NCBI RefSeq assembly: GCF_031846165.1
Contig: NZ_JAVRIE010000001.1
Location: 434,001 to 498,000, forward strand
Direction: 5' to 3'
Origin: Glaciecola blandensis
GTDB lineage: Bacteria; Pseudomonadota; Gammaproteobacteria; Enterobacterales; Alteromonadaceae
DNA: 64,000 nucleotides
This document shows positions 44,353 through 54,232 of this stretch, in pieces. Numbering within the stretch: position 1 is the stretch's first letter; each line of letters begins with the position of its first letter. Under the pieces are notes generated by a model. It had not been told where the DNA came from and did no database searches. It saw nothing but the letters and a program-made list of their open reading frames with translations. The position numbers were made by a program, and so were the translations under genes.

Positions 44353-44646
44353 ATGGCATTAACCAAAGCCGAAATGGCTGAACATTTGTTTGAAAAATTA
44401 GGTTTAAATAAACGCGACGCAAAGGATCTCGTAGAAGCATTCTTCGAAGAGATCAAAGCGTGCCTGGAATCTGGAGAACAAGTAAAGCTTTCAGGTTTTG
44501 GTAATTTTGACCTAAGAACTAAAAATGAACGTCCCGGACGGAACCCGAAAACTGGTGAAGATATTCCTATCAAAGCCCGCAGAGTGGTTACATTTAGACC
44601 GGGTCAAAAATTAAAAAGTCGTGTTGAGAATATCAAAACCGATTAA
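44353..44646 (+). CDS. ihfA: Integration host factor alpha subunit
   Basis: A 97-residue HU-family DNA-bending protein. It has the IHF-alpha start (MALTKAEMAEHLFEKLGLNK), the dimer core, and the beta-arm sequence NERPGRNPKTGEDIPIKARR with the intercalating proline, ending VVTFRPGQKLKSRVENIKTD. It works as a heterodimer with IhfB, whose gene is not in the window. It follows pheT by four bases, the same context as E. coli himA, so it is probably co-transcribed with pheST and may also have a promoter within pheT. Confidence 0.97.
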   Translation: MALTKAEMAEHLFEKLGLNKRDAKDLVEAFFEEIKACLESGEQVKLSGFGNFDLRTKNERPGRNPKTGEDIPIKARRVVTFRPGQKLKSRVENIKTD

Positions 44647-44660
44647 ATCTGCCTTATGTT

Positions 44661-44680
44661 CCAGCGCTGTTTCGCGCTGG
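44661..44680 (+). terminator. Hairpin after ihfA
   Basis: A perfect seven-base inverted repeat (CCAGCGC and GCGCTGG, six-base loop) lies 15 bases after the ihfA stop. There is no T run, so termination would be incomplete or factor-dependent; it may instead protect the mRNA end. Confidence 0.4.
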
Positions 44681-44736
44681 TCTATCTAAGTACTGTCTAT
44701 ATAAAGGTGCTCAAACTGAACACTCTATCAACGTCA

Positions 44737-45309
44737 ATGCTGGTAAAGCGTTCGCTAATGGCGAGCGCTTTTCTGTTTTTATTTGCTTGCCAACCGAGCG
44801 ATGAAGATGCAGTAAGCGAAGTATCCACTCTAGAGCGCGACCAAGCTTCAATTCCCTTGCTAAGCCTTTCCGAATTAATGAGTGCGAGTGATTTCCAAGA
44901 AGGCATTAAGCAAGCTGTTATAAACGATGACCGCGCTGCTTTAGTCTATTGGCAAGAACAAGCATTGCTAGTAGCAAGCGAAGCAAATTTACTGCAGAGA
45001 GAGCTAGAGCTAATAAGCGGTGAGCAGGGGCTTGTTTATATCGAGTATCAAGCTAAAAAGCAGTTATTCAATGATAGCTTCGTAGAAAGGTTCCTTTATT
45101 TTCAGGAAATTGACAGCCTTATCAACCAATACCCATACTTAACGGGTCTTCATGAAAGAGCCAGGAAGTTGGTTGCTGAAAGAGATGCTTTGGTGCTCAA
45201 AGCAATCGAAATACTAGAAAACGATGCTTACCAGGGGAACGCACGCATTGCCGCGGAGCAGCAATGGCGTGACTATGTCTTGCAAAGCGGCTTGTTAGAC
45301 AAACTGTAA
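44737..45309 (+). CDS. Predicted lipoprotein of unknown function
   Basis: A 190-residue protein starting MLVKRSLMASAFLFLFACQP, a short signal with lipobox LFAC (Cys near residue 18). The mature part is acidic and almost entirely helical (LQRELELISGEQGLVYIEYQ; HERARKLVAERDALVLKAIE), like a coiled-coil envelope protein. I do not recognise the family. The ATG at 44737 is chosen because it gives a normal signal length; an in-frame start 27 codons upstream overlaps the ihfA hairpin. No strong ribosome binding site is visible. It is convergent with the penicillin acylase-like gene. Confidence 0.72.
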   Translation: MLVKRSLMASAFLFLFACQPSDEDAVSEVSTLERDQASIPLLSLSELMSASDFQEGIKQAVINDDRAALVYWQEQALLVASEANLLQRELELISGEQGLVYIEYQAKKQLFNDSFVERFLYFQEIDSLINQYPYLTGLHERARKLVAERDALVLKAIEILENDAYQGNARIAAEQQWRDYVLQSGLLDKL

Positions 45310-45322
45310 ATTCACAATAAAT

Positions 45323-47656
45323 CTATTCCACTTCAAAGACTAAGGTGTGTTGTACCTCTTCGGGTAGGAAACGTTGTGCTTCATTTTCAACAAACTCTGA
45401 GTACCCGGTTTTGAAAAACACAGAAAGTGGATGGCCAGATTGTCCTCCAGGGATCGTGAGGATACCATTTTCTTCGTTACCAGGTTGTACAATTAGTCGT
45501 TGTGATGCACCAAATGAGGAGCGCTGTACCGCGGGCATATAACTGTCACCGAAGCCGGCAGATTCAGGCATAGTAAGAAAACTGCCGAAAGGACCTAGTT
45601 GAGATGAAAAGGGATGTTTGATGGCGAGTTTGTTTACTTTTCCCCATTCTAATCCCACTAAACTTGATGGGTCAGCATTATGTTGTTTTATCAGGTCTGC
45701 TCTAGTTTTATCGTAGGAGCTTAAAAGAAACGAGCCGTAACTTGCTTCTCCAACAGGCAACCAAGTGTCCACTTCGTCATCAATCAACTGCCATACAGCA
45801 GGCTCAATTTTTCGTAAAGCATTTCGCAAACTTAAACCATTTGATCTTACTTGCTGATTAATTGGCTCTAGCAATCGGTTAATGACAGTTGAACGGAAAT
45901 AACGCGTTAAGGTATAGCCAATTGAATCACTGCAGGCACAGTTTTGCCATTCTTGTAAGGCTTTTATATCATTTTGATATTTTTCAGGCTGAGACTCTAA
46001 AACATTTAATAGTAAGTTGTGCCAAGGCCCGAGAAATAGTGCTTGGTTGTTCAATTGAATATTATAAAAATCTTGTTCTGCAAATTTTGACTTAGCGAAT
46101 AATAGGTCTCGTATTTGTAAGCCTCGAATGCCCAGAGCATAACCACCATCGCCAAAGCGACGCATGTCATCAATGGACATGACTCGTGCGTTAGCAGTCC
46201 ATAGGCGACCGCTCGTTGGATTGATATTTTGCGGCGAATCGAATTCATGCTGTTGCCATAGAGAGGAGTATTCCGCTTCACTAATAGCAGAAAGTGAGGG
46301 ACTTGGCCTCGCACTAAGTGCGCCAATCGTTCTCCATCCTGCGTTACCCTCTGCATCAGCGAGCACTAAGTTTTGGATTGGGATCCTTACTTGTTGTGCA
46401 ATTTCAAAACCCTCTTTCAGGTTTTTAGCTTCAGCTAAGTCATTTACTTTTACATTGACAGCATAGGACTGGTGGGCAACCCAGGATAGCGCGTATTTTT
46501 TGTCGCGGATTTGTTTCACTGGGCCATATTGGCTCATTTCAATGACAAGTTCTTCAGCACCATCAGGGCTTAGTATGGTTTCGTTAACTTGTTGTGTTAA
46601 TGCGTAGGGTGATAGCTCGACCCAATCGACATTATCGAGGTTTGCGTTTGTAAATCCCCAAGCAATGTGTCCATTTGAGCCCACAATAATGCCAGGAGAG
46701 CCTGGCAAAGAGACGCCTGTTACTTTTATCTCTTGTTGCCCAGCAGTATAATTAAGTTGAGCCTTGTACCAAATAGGGGGAACTCTGAGGCCTAAATGCA
46801 TGTCATCGCTGAGCATGGCGCTTTTTGTGTTGCTGAGGGCTCCCGTCACAGCCCAATTGTTACTCCCAATATCATCGACCTCTTCGATTGCTTCATAGGC
46901 GAATACGTCCAGCTCATTTATTGAATTAATTTGGCTCGTAGTAGCTCGAAAAGTTTGTGTATTGTTGGGATCAGGACTTGGGATCGAAGGGCTGCTCATT
47001 ACGCTGCCATCAAGAGCGGCTTGATAAGGGCTCGCTTGGTTTAAGAAGCTAAGCATAGATAGACCAAAACGTTGTACTATAAATGTGTTGGTAAAGTCTC
47101 GCTCTACTTGTCCACCTTGTAAATCGAGATACATACTAAAGCTAACAAGTAAGCTGTCCTCCATTTTCCAAGGTGCAAATTCACTACCAGTGAGAAGGTA
47201 CTCAAAGGGCCTAACGCTATAAGCCTCAGCTGCTTCGTTAACGCCCTTAGCGTAGGCCTCTAGCAAAGCAACTTGAGCTGCAGGCAACTTGGTTATAATC
47301 GCTGCAGCACGTTGTCGAAATTGATGGAATCGATTTGATTTGTCGATATTTAACGCAGCAGCGCCGACAATTTCAGACAATTCACCTGCGGCGGTTCTGC
47401 GCAATAAATCCATTTGAAAAAGGCGATCTTGCGCGTGCGCATAGCCCAAGGCGAAGGCTGCATCCTTTTTATTGTCTGCGCTGATAATCGCAGTGCCATA
47501 TCGGTCTCTTTGTATTTTAGTTTGAGCGTGAATATGTCGGGTTTTAATCGTCCCATCAAGGCTAGGTAGACTGCCTTTTAATATGAAATAGGCTATTATG
47601 CAAATTAGAAAGATAAGTAGAAATAGGGCAGCCAATGCAGGTTTGATAAACTTCAT
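45323..47656 (-). CDS. Penicillin acylase-family (Ntn) hydrolase
   Basis: A 777-residue N-terminal-nucleophile amidase precursor of the penicillin G acylase/AHL acylase family. It begins with a hydrophobic signal/anchor (ALAALFLLIFLICIIAYFIL), then the alpha-chain part (QRDRYGTAIISADNKKDAAF; GYAHAQDRLFQMDLLRRTAA). The autocatalytic cleavage site is DIGSNNWAV, leaving Ser of SNNW (near residue 265) as the catalytic N-terminus. Later parts include the family SPGIIVGSNGHIAWGFTNAN. The enzyme should be periplasmic. Substrates could be acyl-homoserine lactones or other acylated amines; no quorum-sensing genes are nearby. Convergent with the lipoprotein and divergent from nagZ. Confidence 0.87.
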   Translation of the reverse strand: MKFIKPALAALFLLIFLICIIAYFILKGSLPSLDGTIKTRHIHAQTKIQRDRYGTAIISADNKKDAAFALGYAHAQDRLFQMDLLRRTAAGELSEIVGAAALNIDKSNRFHQFRQRAAAIITKLPAAQVALLEAYAKGVNEAAEAYSVRPFEYLLTGSEFAPWKMEDSLLVSFSMYLDLQGGQVERDFTNTFIVQRFGLSMLSFLNQASPYQAALDGSVMSSPSIPSPDPNNTQTFRATTSQINSINELDVFAYEAIEEVDDIGSNNWAVTGALSNTKSAMLSDDMHLGLRVPPIWYKAQLNYTAGQQEIKVTGVSLPGSPGIIVGSNGHIAWGFTNANLDNVDWVELSPYALTQQVNETILSPDGAEELVIEMSQYGPVKQIRDKKYALSWVAHQSYAVNVKVNDLAEAKNLKEGFEIAQQVRIPIQNLVLADAEGNAGWRTIGALSARPSPSLSAISEAEYSSLWQQHEFDSPQNINPTSGRLWTANARVMSIDDMRRFGDGGYALGIRGLQIRDLLFAKSKFAEQDFYNIQLNNQALFLGPWHNLLLNVLESQPEKYQNDIKALQEWQNCACSDSIGYTLTRYFRSTVINRLLEPINQQVRSNGLSLRNALRKIEPAVWQLIDDEVDTWLPVGEASYGSFLLSSYDKTRADLIKQHNADPSSLVGLEWGKVNKLAIKHPFSSQLGPFGSFLTMPESAGFGDSYMPAVQRSSFGASQRLIVQPGNEENGILTIPGGQSGHPLSVFFKTGYSEFVENEAQRFLPEEVQHTLVFEVE

Positions 47657-47736
47657 TTTTTGTTCTTATAGTTTGCTTTGGAATGAATAGGCTAAGTGAA
47701 AATAGCTTGGTACACAAGTAATTAAAAGGGGTAGAA

Positions 47737-48771
47737 ATGTCACCAATCGTTTTAGATGTTTTAGCTTATGAGTTAGACCAACTTGAACGCGAGAAACTCC
47801 AGCACCCACTTGTGGGTGGGCTTATCTTATTTTCTCGTAATTTTGCGGACAAAGAACAGTTATCAGCACTCGTAAAAGATATCAGAAAAACCGTTTCTCG
47901 GCCTTTCCTGATTTCAGTGGATCATGAGGGGGGCAGAGTACAGCGCTTTCAAGAAGGTTTTACAAAAATACCGCCTATGGCCAGTATTGAGAACCGCTTT
48001 AATAATTTTTCTGAAACTGCAAAAGAGCAGCAGCAACACGCTTTGGCATTTGCAATGGGCTTTGTGATGGCGTATGAGTTGCTTATTCTCGATATTGATA
48101 TCAGCTTTGCTCCTGTATTAGATCTAAATGGTGTCAGTGAAGTGATTAAATCAAGGGCCTTTTCCGCTGATCCTGCGGAGGTTATTCGACTCAGTGAATG
48201 CTACACCCAAGGTATGCATGCAGCTGGTATGAAAACAACAGGAAAGCATTTTCCTGGCCATGGCTCTGTGGCTGAAGATAGCCATATAGCGATGCCCGTT
48301 GATACGCGGACCTACGCAGAAATCAAAGAAAGTGACATGCATGTCTTTTCAAAAATGATTGCTAAACAACAGATTGATGCCATCATGCCAGCTCATGTCA
48401 TCTATCCAGAGATTGACGATAAACCAGCTGGTTTTTCACGCACTTGGATCCATGATGTATTGCGCGGTGAACTTGGTTTCAACGGCACTGTCTTTTCTGA
48501 TGACCTATCTATGGAAGCTGCGAGTGTTGGCGGCAGTGTTTGCGACCGCGCGGAACTGGCCCTTGATGCGGGCTGCGATATGGTCCTTGTGTGTAACTCT
48601 CCTAGCGAAGCAGAAAAGACCATCGATGGTTTGTCGCAATCAACCACGTATAGCCAACGTTGGCTATCACTGTTGGCACCGCGACCAGAGCAGGGCCGCA
48701 ACACCTTAGAGGCAAAACGAGCGGAGTACCTAGAGCATCAGGCTTTGATCAATCGTTTACAAGAGGATTAA
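47737..48771 (+). CDS. nagZ: Beta-N-acetylhexosaminidase NagZ
   Basis: A cytoplasmic family GH3 enzyme that removes GlcNAc from GlcNAc-anhydroMurNAc peptides during peptidoglycan recycling. The 344-residue protein has DHEGGRVQRFQEGFT near residue 65, the catalytic acid/base motif KTTGKHFPGHGSVAEDSHIA near 170, and the nucleophile aspartate in VFSDDLSMEAA near 250. Length matches E. coli NagZ. The ribosome binding site AAAGGGG precedes the ATG. NagZ products induce beta-lactamases in bacteria with AmpR/AmpC; none is here. In E. coli nagZ also lies a few genes from mfd, so the neighbourhood is conserved. Confidence 0.95.
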   Translation: MSPIVLDVLAYELDQLEREKLQHPLVGGLILFSRNFADKEQLSALVKDIRKTVSRPFLISVDHEGGRVQRFQEGFTKIPPMASIENRFNNFSETAKEQQQHALAFAMGFVMAYELLILDIDISFAPVLDLNGVSEVIKSRAFSADPAEVIRLSECYTQGMHAAGMKTTGKHFPGHGSVAEDSHIAMPVDTRTYAEIKESDMHVFSKMIAKQQIDAIMPAHVIYPEIDDKPAGFSRTWIHDVLRGELGFNGTVFSDDLSMEAASVGGSVCDRAELALDAGCDMVLVCNSPSEAEKTIDGLSQSTTYSQRWLSLLAPRPEQGRNTLEAKRAEYLEHQALINRLQED

Positions 48772-48803
48772 CTTAGCTGAAAAGCTTACTGTTTCTGTGG
48801 GGC

Positions 48804-49343
48804 TTAAATTTCGATGTCGGCAATGCCTGTTCTTGCATTAAAACTGCGGGCCGCAACGAACAGATAGTCCGATAAACGATTAATATAAGCGATACAAATA
48901 TCAGGGATGTTCTGCTGAGCGGATAAAGCAACAAGGTTTCTTTCTGCGCGTCTTGCAATGGTTCGTGCAACGTGAGCCTGGGCACCGAGTTGTGAACCAC
49001 CAGGTAGAATGAATTTGGTTTGTGGTGATAGTGTTGACTGAAGCTCATCAATTGCTGTCTCCAATACCTCGACGCTATTTTCGTTTAATTGTGGCTTGTC
49101 TGATATTGCAAAGCCGATAGAAAACAAGTTGTGTTGGATTGATTGAAGAAACTCGCAACTCAAGGAGCTTGCACTTAAATTCTCTTTTTCATTTAACAAG
49201 GCTGACAACAAACCAATGTGGCTATTCAGTTCATCTAAGGTGCCATAACATTCTAAAATGATATCGTCTTTGCTCAGTCTTAAAACTTCTGAGGTGTATA
49301 CCTGCGTCGTGCCTTTATCGCCAGTTTTCGTATATATTTTCAT
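48804..49343 (-). CDS. PduO-type cob(I)alamin adenosyltransferase
   Basis: A 179-residue ATP:cob(I)alamin adenosyltransferase that forms coenzyme B12. Diagnostic parts: MKIYTKTGDKGTTQVYTSEV at the N-terminus (ATP-binding), YGTLDELNSHIGLLSALLN near residue 30, HVARTIARRAERNLVALSAQ near 125, and INRLSDYLFVAARSFN near 155. The ATG at 49343 is taken as start; an upstream TTG is possible. It is leftward, between nagZ and csiV, with no other cobalamin genes adjacent. A CbiM-type permease gene lies about 7.6 kb away. Confidence 0.93.
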   Translation of the reverse strand: MKIYTKTGDKGTTQVYTSEVLRLSKDDIILECYGTLDELNSHIGLLSALLNEKENLSASSLSCEFLQSIQHNLFSIGFAISDKPQLNENSVEVLETAIDELQSTLSPQTKFILPGGSQLGAQAHVARTIARRAERNLVALSAQQNIPDICIAYINRLSDYLFVAARSFNARTGIADIEI

Positions 49344-49447
49344 GTTGTGCAATTTCCGCTGTGTGTGTTTCTTCGCTTAGCCTTGCTATCGATAGCGTAA
49401 ACTCAGTTTAACTGTTGTATAAGGATAAATAAGCCCTAGGCTTGAAA

Positions 49448-50641
49448 CTAGTTTTCAGCAATCTCTTCTTTCGGAAACTCATACCGCTGAAGTCGCACTA
49501 CAAAACCAAATTTAGGGTGATCGAAATAATGAATCTGCTTACTGATGATACGTCGACGCTGTTTGAAGGGATATTGTTCAAAGTAAGCATCACCGAAGGT
49601 ATCGACTTTCAATTCTACATGCTCAAACTCAGCCTCAATATGCAGATAAGGTACTCTGTTGATGTATTTCAAATACACCTTCATTTGTCCATCTAACTCC
49701 CAAGGCTCAATGTGGCTTTCTGACCCTTTTGTATTTGGGACACTTGCTTCTTGGCGTGTCCAATCGACCGTATTGCCAGCTTGAAGTTGGGCTTTAAGCT
49801 CTTCAAAAAAGGTCTCTGAATTTTGATCAATTACGCTATCTTCGTCGGGCTCATACTTTTCTTTTAATTCATCATACCTTGGACTTGACGGTGGGGGAAG
49901 TTGCAAGCGTTGACCAGCGTAAACACGATAAAATTTGGCATTTTCTTCACCAAATACCACGGGTTGTCGCCATGCAACATGTATCAGGGCTTGCACGTCA
50001 CGCTGTGCAAAAAGACGCGAAGCATAGTCTTTAAGATAGAACTGGTCGTCACTCAATAGGTGGTGGTTACGGGTTTGCTCTAGTGTTTCCTGTTGCAGAT
50101 ATATAGGGACTGAATCGACATTCTTATATTGAATCATCTGTGCAACGAGCTGTTCTCTCGTGTTATCGCACGCTTCCTTCTCTTTCAACTTTTGTGACCA
50201 GAGTGAGATATCGGCTTGAAAAGTGTCATCTATATCGGTTTGTTCAGTGTTTGTTTCTTCCTGACGGTTGTCTTCCACCATGTTGAATGGCGCTAATGGC
50301 GAGAATATATTCACTAAGCGGCTTGGAAATTCAGGCTCTTCGGGAATGCATTCAAAGACCATTTTTTGAATATTTACTAATGGGTTGGCTTTACGATACA
50401 AAGGATAAGAAAGCAGATCGACTGGCGACGTAGATTCTGCGTTAAAGGTCGCTTTCGAAAAATCTTCCTCAACCTGAGAAGATGCACTGCGTTGAAAAGC
50501 AATCACTTCAACATCGAACCACCAATCAGTATCTTCAACCGAAGCTGGATTATCTGATTGAGCATTGGCTGCTATGGGCATAGCTAATATTAGTAATGCA
50601 TTGATAACCTTAAGCAAAGGTTTCACTGAGTTAGCTCGCAT
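49448..50641 (-). CDS. csiV: CsiV-family peptidoglycan-binding protein
   Basis: A 397-residue exported protein. It starts MRANSVKPLLKVINALLILA with a signal peptide ending near MPIAANAQ (about residue 28), followed by WWFDVEVIAFQR, the typical opening of the CsiV family. In Vibrio cholerae CsiV binds peptidoglycan and is required for the response to D-amino-acid-linked cell wall stress with LpoA. The ATG at 50641 lies in the end of mfd with AAGGA five bases upstream, so it is translationally coupled to mfd. The two together recur in Vibrio and Alteromonas relatives. The region 85-260 is acidic and low in similarity to anything I know. Confidence 0.83.
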   Translation of the reverse strand: MRANSVKPLLKVINALLILAMPIAANAQSDNPASVEDTDWWFDVEVIAFQRSASSQVEEDFSKATFNAESTSPVDLLSYPLYRKANPLVNIQKMVFECIPEEPEFPSRLVNIFSPLAPFNMVEDNRQEETNTEQTDIDDTFQADISLWSQKLKEKEACDNTREQLVAQMIQYKNVDSVPIYLQQETLEQTRNHHLLSDDQFYLKDYASRLFAQRDVQALIHVAWRQPVVFGEENAKFYRVYAGQRLQLPPPSSPRYDELKEKYEPDEDSVIDQNSETFFEELKAQLQAGNTVDWTRQEASVPNTKGSESHIEPWELDGQMKVYLKYINRVPYLHIEAEFEHVELKVDTFGDAYFEQYPFKQRRRIISKQIHYFDHPKFGFVVRLQRYEFPKEEIAEN

Positions 50642-53600
50642 GGCATTCCTTGACAAATTTTTCTAGCAATTCTGTTACATGATCCAGTTTTTGTTGCGCG
50701 CTGTCGAGTTTTTTCACAAACCTAAGTTTTTGAGGCCCATCAAATTTATATTGACTGGGGTACTTTTGAATCAACTGAATTAGGTAGCCTGGATCAATCT
50801 TGGTGTTTTGCTCAAACTCAATACTGCCACCTGTTTGGCTAATTTCTATCTTTTGTATTCCGAGTTTCTCAGCGATGAGCTTCAAACTCGACTGACGAAC
50901 AAGGTTTTTGGCGCTATCTGGTAGCAGTCCAAAGCGGTCTATCAGTTCAATTTGATATTCATCTATTTCTAGCTGCGACTTGCAGTTTGCTAGCTTCTTG
51001 TACAAGGAAAGGCGAGTATTTACATCACCAATATAATCATCTGGTAGCAAAGCGGGTATACGCAGGTCAACTTCTGTTTGCGCCGATAATACATCGTCTA
51101 ATGACGGCTCTTTACCGTCTTTTAGAGCTTGTACGGCTTGTTCCAACATTTCCATGTACAAGCTAAAGCCAACCGAATTAATCTGACCTGATTGGTCATC
51201 ACCAAGCAGTTCACCCGCACCACGAATTTCCAAGTCGTGAGTCGCTAACGCAAATCCCGCACCCAAGTCTTCAAGAGAGGCAATGGCGTCTAGCCGTTTA
51301 CTCGCATCCTTGGTCATTCGACGTGGATGAGGTGTTAATAAGTACGCATAAGCTTGATGATGCGAACGCCCAACACGCCCTCTTAGTTGGTGTAACTGAG
51401 CGAGTCCAAGATGATCAGCTCTGTCCATGATAATAGTATTAGCGGTAGGTACATCAATACCCGTCTCGACAATCGTGGTACACACTAATACATTGTAACG
51501 TTGATGATAGAAATCATTCATTACATTTTCGAGTTCGCGTTCACGCATTTGACCGTGCGCAATTGCGATACGCGCTTCAGGAATGATTTCTTCGATTTCA
51601 CGGGCAGTTTTCTCAATTGTCTTCACTTCGTTATGTAGAAAGTAAACTTGACCACCACGCAAAATTTCGCGCATAACAGCTTCACGCACGATGTCTTCCT
51701 GGCGAACCTGCACGAAGGTTTTAATCGCCAAACGCTTGGCTGGCGGCGTTGCGATGATAGATAAATCGCGCATACCACTCATCGCCATATTCAGTGTTCT
51801 AGGAATAGGGGTAGCGGTGAGCGTAAGAATATCGACATCTGCACGTAAGGCTTTGAATTTTTCTTTCTGGCGCACACCAAAGCGATGTTCTTCGTCAATG
51901 ATGACTAAACCAAGATCTTTAAACTTCACATCATCCTGCAAGAGCTTATGCGTTCCTACTACAATATCTGCTTGGCCATTGGCTAGTTCTTCAATCACAA
52001 CCTTTTGCTCTTTTGCACTGCCAAAGCGGGAAATTACTTCGATTTTAAATGGCCATTGAGCAAATCGATCTTTAAAGTTCTCGTAGTGTTGCTGAGCTAG
52101 TAGGGTGGTGGGAACTAATATCGCGACCTGTTTCCCGCTAGATGCAGCAATGTATGCAGCACGCATTGCAACTTCAGTTTTACCAAAACCAACATCACCA
52201 CAGACTAGACGATCCATTGCATTTGGGCTGCCCATATCCTGTAAAACGGCATTGATGGCGGTTTTTTGGTCTACAGTTTCTTCAAAAGGAAAACTGTCTT
52301 CGAAGGTTTGATATTCTTGCCATTCAATTGGGTATGCGTAACCAGGTTTTGCAGCTCGTTTAGCATATACGTCTAGCAGCTGTGCAGCGACATCCCTGAC
52401 TTTCTCTGCCGCCTTACGTTTAGCTTTGCTCCAGGTATCGTTACCGAGTAAATGTATAGGAGCATGGTCTGGATCTCCCCCAGAATAGCGACTTATTAGA
52501 TGCAAACTAGACACCGGAACGTACAACTTAGCACCTTTTGCATATTCAATAGTGAGGTACTCTGTAGTCACTCCTCCCGCATCTAAGGTTTGCATGCCGA
52601 GAAATCTACCAACACCATGGTCAATATGCACAACCGGTTGGCCTTCGGTTAACTCTGCGAGATTTCGAACTATTGATGCTTCATCACTGACTTTGCGCTT
52701 ATCTTTCAGTTTACGGCGGCTGACTTTATGCCCAAGTAATTGAGTCTCAGTGACAAACAAAAACGATTGCTTACCGTCCTCAAAAGCAAAACTGTTTTCA
52801 ACCATACCTACACATATAAATATATGTTGGCTGGTATGTGTCAATGCATCCTCAAGGGTAGGTGAATTAGACGGTTTAATTTTCGCTTTATTAAGAATAT
52901 CGATCAGGTTTTCTTTTCGACCTTGTGATTCTGCGATGAAAATCACTTTCGTTTTTTTCTCTAAGGCTTTTTTTACTTCTGCCTGTATAGCCTGATATGG
53001 ATTCGTTGCGGTGAGATCAATACCAATATTTGTGACAGGGTGACATGAAAAATTATATTTGCCCGCTTTCTTCGGTAAGGTTTCTGGCACGATGAAAGCG
53101 CGTGGCCACTGTTTCAAAGAATTGAGTAACTCATGTGTATCTAAAAATAAATCGATTGGCGCTAGCAATGGACGCGCTAAGTTATAACGGTATTGTTCGT
53201 AACGGTTATTCAGATCTTTGCTAAATCGATCAGACGCCGCCTGCATATCACCCATACAGATGAGTAATGAGTCATCGTTTAAATAATCAAACAGGCTCGC
53301 TGTTTTATCGAAGAAGAGTGGAAGGTAGTATTCAATACCACTTGGCATTGTACCTTTGCTCACCTGATAGAAAATCGACTCTTTATCTGCAGTATTACTG
53401 CGTTCAAATTTTTCTAAATAGCGTTCACGGAAACCCGTAATTGCTGGTTTATCGGTTGGGAATTCTCTAGCCGGCAATAAGCGAATGGCATCGGTTTCAT
53501 CAAGGCTTCGCTGACTCTCAGGATCGAATAGTCGAATAGAGTCAATCTCATCATCAAATAAATCGATTCTGAAGGGGTGATCACTACCCATTGGGAATAA

Positions 53601-54152
53601 GTCAATAATACTGCCTCGAACAGAAAATTCACTGTGTGACATCACCTGACTGACGTGTAGATAACCAGACTTTTCTAATTTGCGTTTGAAGTCATCAGTA
53701 TCTATTGTTTCACCAACCTTGAGGTACAAGAGATGTTGTCCCACATAATCTACTGGTGCTAAACGCTGCAAGAGTGTATTCATGGGCACAATAAAGATAC
53801 CCGCTTGCTTCTTATTTAATAAATATAAGGTCTCTAATCGCTGAGAAACAATATCCTGATGAGGTGAAAAACCATCATAAGGTAGGGTTTCCCAATCGGG
53901 AAAAAGCTGCACATGTATGTCATCGGCCCGAAGGAAAAATGCCAGTTCTTTTTCTAGCTTGATCGCTTTGGGGCTATCCTCGGTGATAACAATTAAAGGC
54001 CCGCTATGGCTTTTACCGGCATTTGCAATGCTAAGTGCTGAGCTAGCACCCTGCAGTTCGCCCCACTGAATATGATCGATGATGCGCGCAGACGCCTGTG
54101 AGCCGGAGGCAGATTTTGTTTTGGGTAATGGAATATTGAATAAATTTGACAT
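50631..54152 (-). CDS. mfd: Transcription-repair coupling factor Mfd
   Basis: A 1173-residue translocase that removes stalled RNA polymerase and recruits UvrA. N-terminal UvrB-like domains come first (LEKELAFFLRADDIHVQLFP; SVRGSIIDLFPMGSDHPFRI), then the RNA-polymerase-interacting domain near 490-560 (GQPVVHIDHGVGRFLGMQTL), then the RecG-like helicase domain with Walker A DVGFGKTEVAMRAA near 650, DEEHRFGVRQKEK near 755, TATPIPRTLNMAMSG near 785 and the motif VI QLRGRVGRSHHQAYAYLL near 920, and the C-terminal TRCF domain (VDLRIPALLPDDYIGDVNTR). Length and order match E. coli Mfd. It overlaps csiV downstream. Confidence 0.97.
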   Translation of the reverse strand: MSNLFNIPLPKTKSASGSQASARIIDHIQWGELQGASSALSIANAGKSHSGPLIVITEDSPKAIKLEKELAFFLRADDIHVQLFPDWETLPYDGFSPHQDIVSQRLETLYLLNKKQAGIFIVPMNTLLQRLAPVDYVGQHLLYLKVGETIDTDDFKRKLEKSGYLHVSQVMSHSEFSVRGSIIDLFPMGSDHPFRIDLFDDEIDSIRLFDPESQRSLDETDAIRLLPAREFPTDKPAITGFRERYLEKFERSNTADKESIFYQVSKGTMPSGIEYYLPLFFDKTASLFDYLNDDSLLICMGDMQAASDRFSKDLNNRYEQYRYNLARPLLAPIDLFLDTHELLNSLKQWPRAFIVPETLPKKAGKYNFSCHPVTNIGIDLTATNPYQAIQAEVKKALEKKTKVIFIAESQGRKENLIDILNKAKIKPSNSPTLEDALTHTSQHIFICVGMVENSFAFEDGKQSFLFVTETQLLGHKVSRRKLKDKRKVSDEASIVRNLAELTEGQPVVHIDHGVGRFLGMQTLDAGGVTTEYLTIEYAKGAKLYVPVSSLHLISRYSGGDPDHAPIHLLGNDTWSKAKRKAAEKVRDVAAQLLDVYAKRAAKPGYAYPIEWQEYQTFEDSFPFEETVDQKTAINAVLQDMGSPNAMDRLVCGDVGFGKTEVAMRAAYIAASSGKQVAILVPTTLLAQQHYENFKDRFAQWPFKIEVISRFGSAKEQKVVIEELANGQADIVVGTHKLLQDDVKFKDLGLVIIDEEHRFGVRQKEKFKALRADVDILTLTATPIPRTLNMAMSGMRDLSIIATPPAKRLAIKTFVQVRQEDIVREAVMREILRGGQVYFLHNEVKTIEKTAREIEEIIPEARIAIAHGQMRERELENVMNDFYHQRYNVLVCTTIVETGIDVPTANTIIMDRADHLGLAQLHQLRGRVGRSHHQAYAYLLTPHPRRMTKDASKRLDAIASLEDLGAGFALATHDLEIRGAGELLGDDQSGQINSVGFSLYMEMLEQAVQALKDGKEPSLDDVLSAQTEVDLRIPALLPDDYIGDVNTRLSLYKKLANCKSQLEIDEYQIELIDRFGLLPDSAKNLVRQSSLKLIAEKLGIQKIEISQTGGSIEFEQNTKIDPGYLIQLIQKYPSQYKFDGPQKLRFVKKLDSAQQKLDHVTELLEKFVKECHAS

Positions 54153-54232
54153 ACTACGAAGAAAAAAACTCTTTGATTATATAAGATTGCAAAACAAGTC
54201 CGCCCAATCACTCATCGCTAACACTAAAAATG

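Noticed and set aside
48773..49051. Minus-strand frame of 92 codons
   Set aside because: Lies within the PduO-type gene in another frame.
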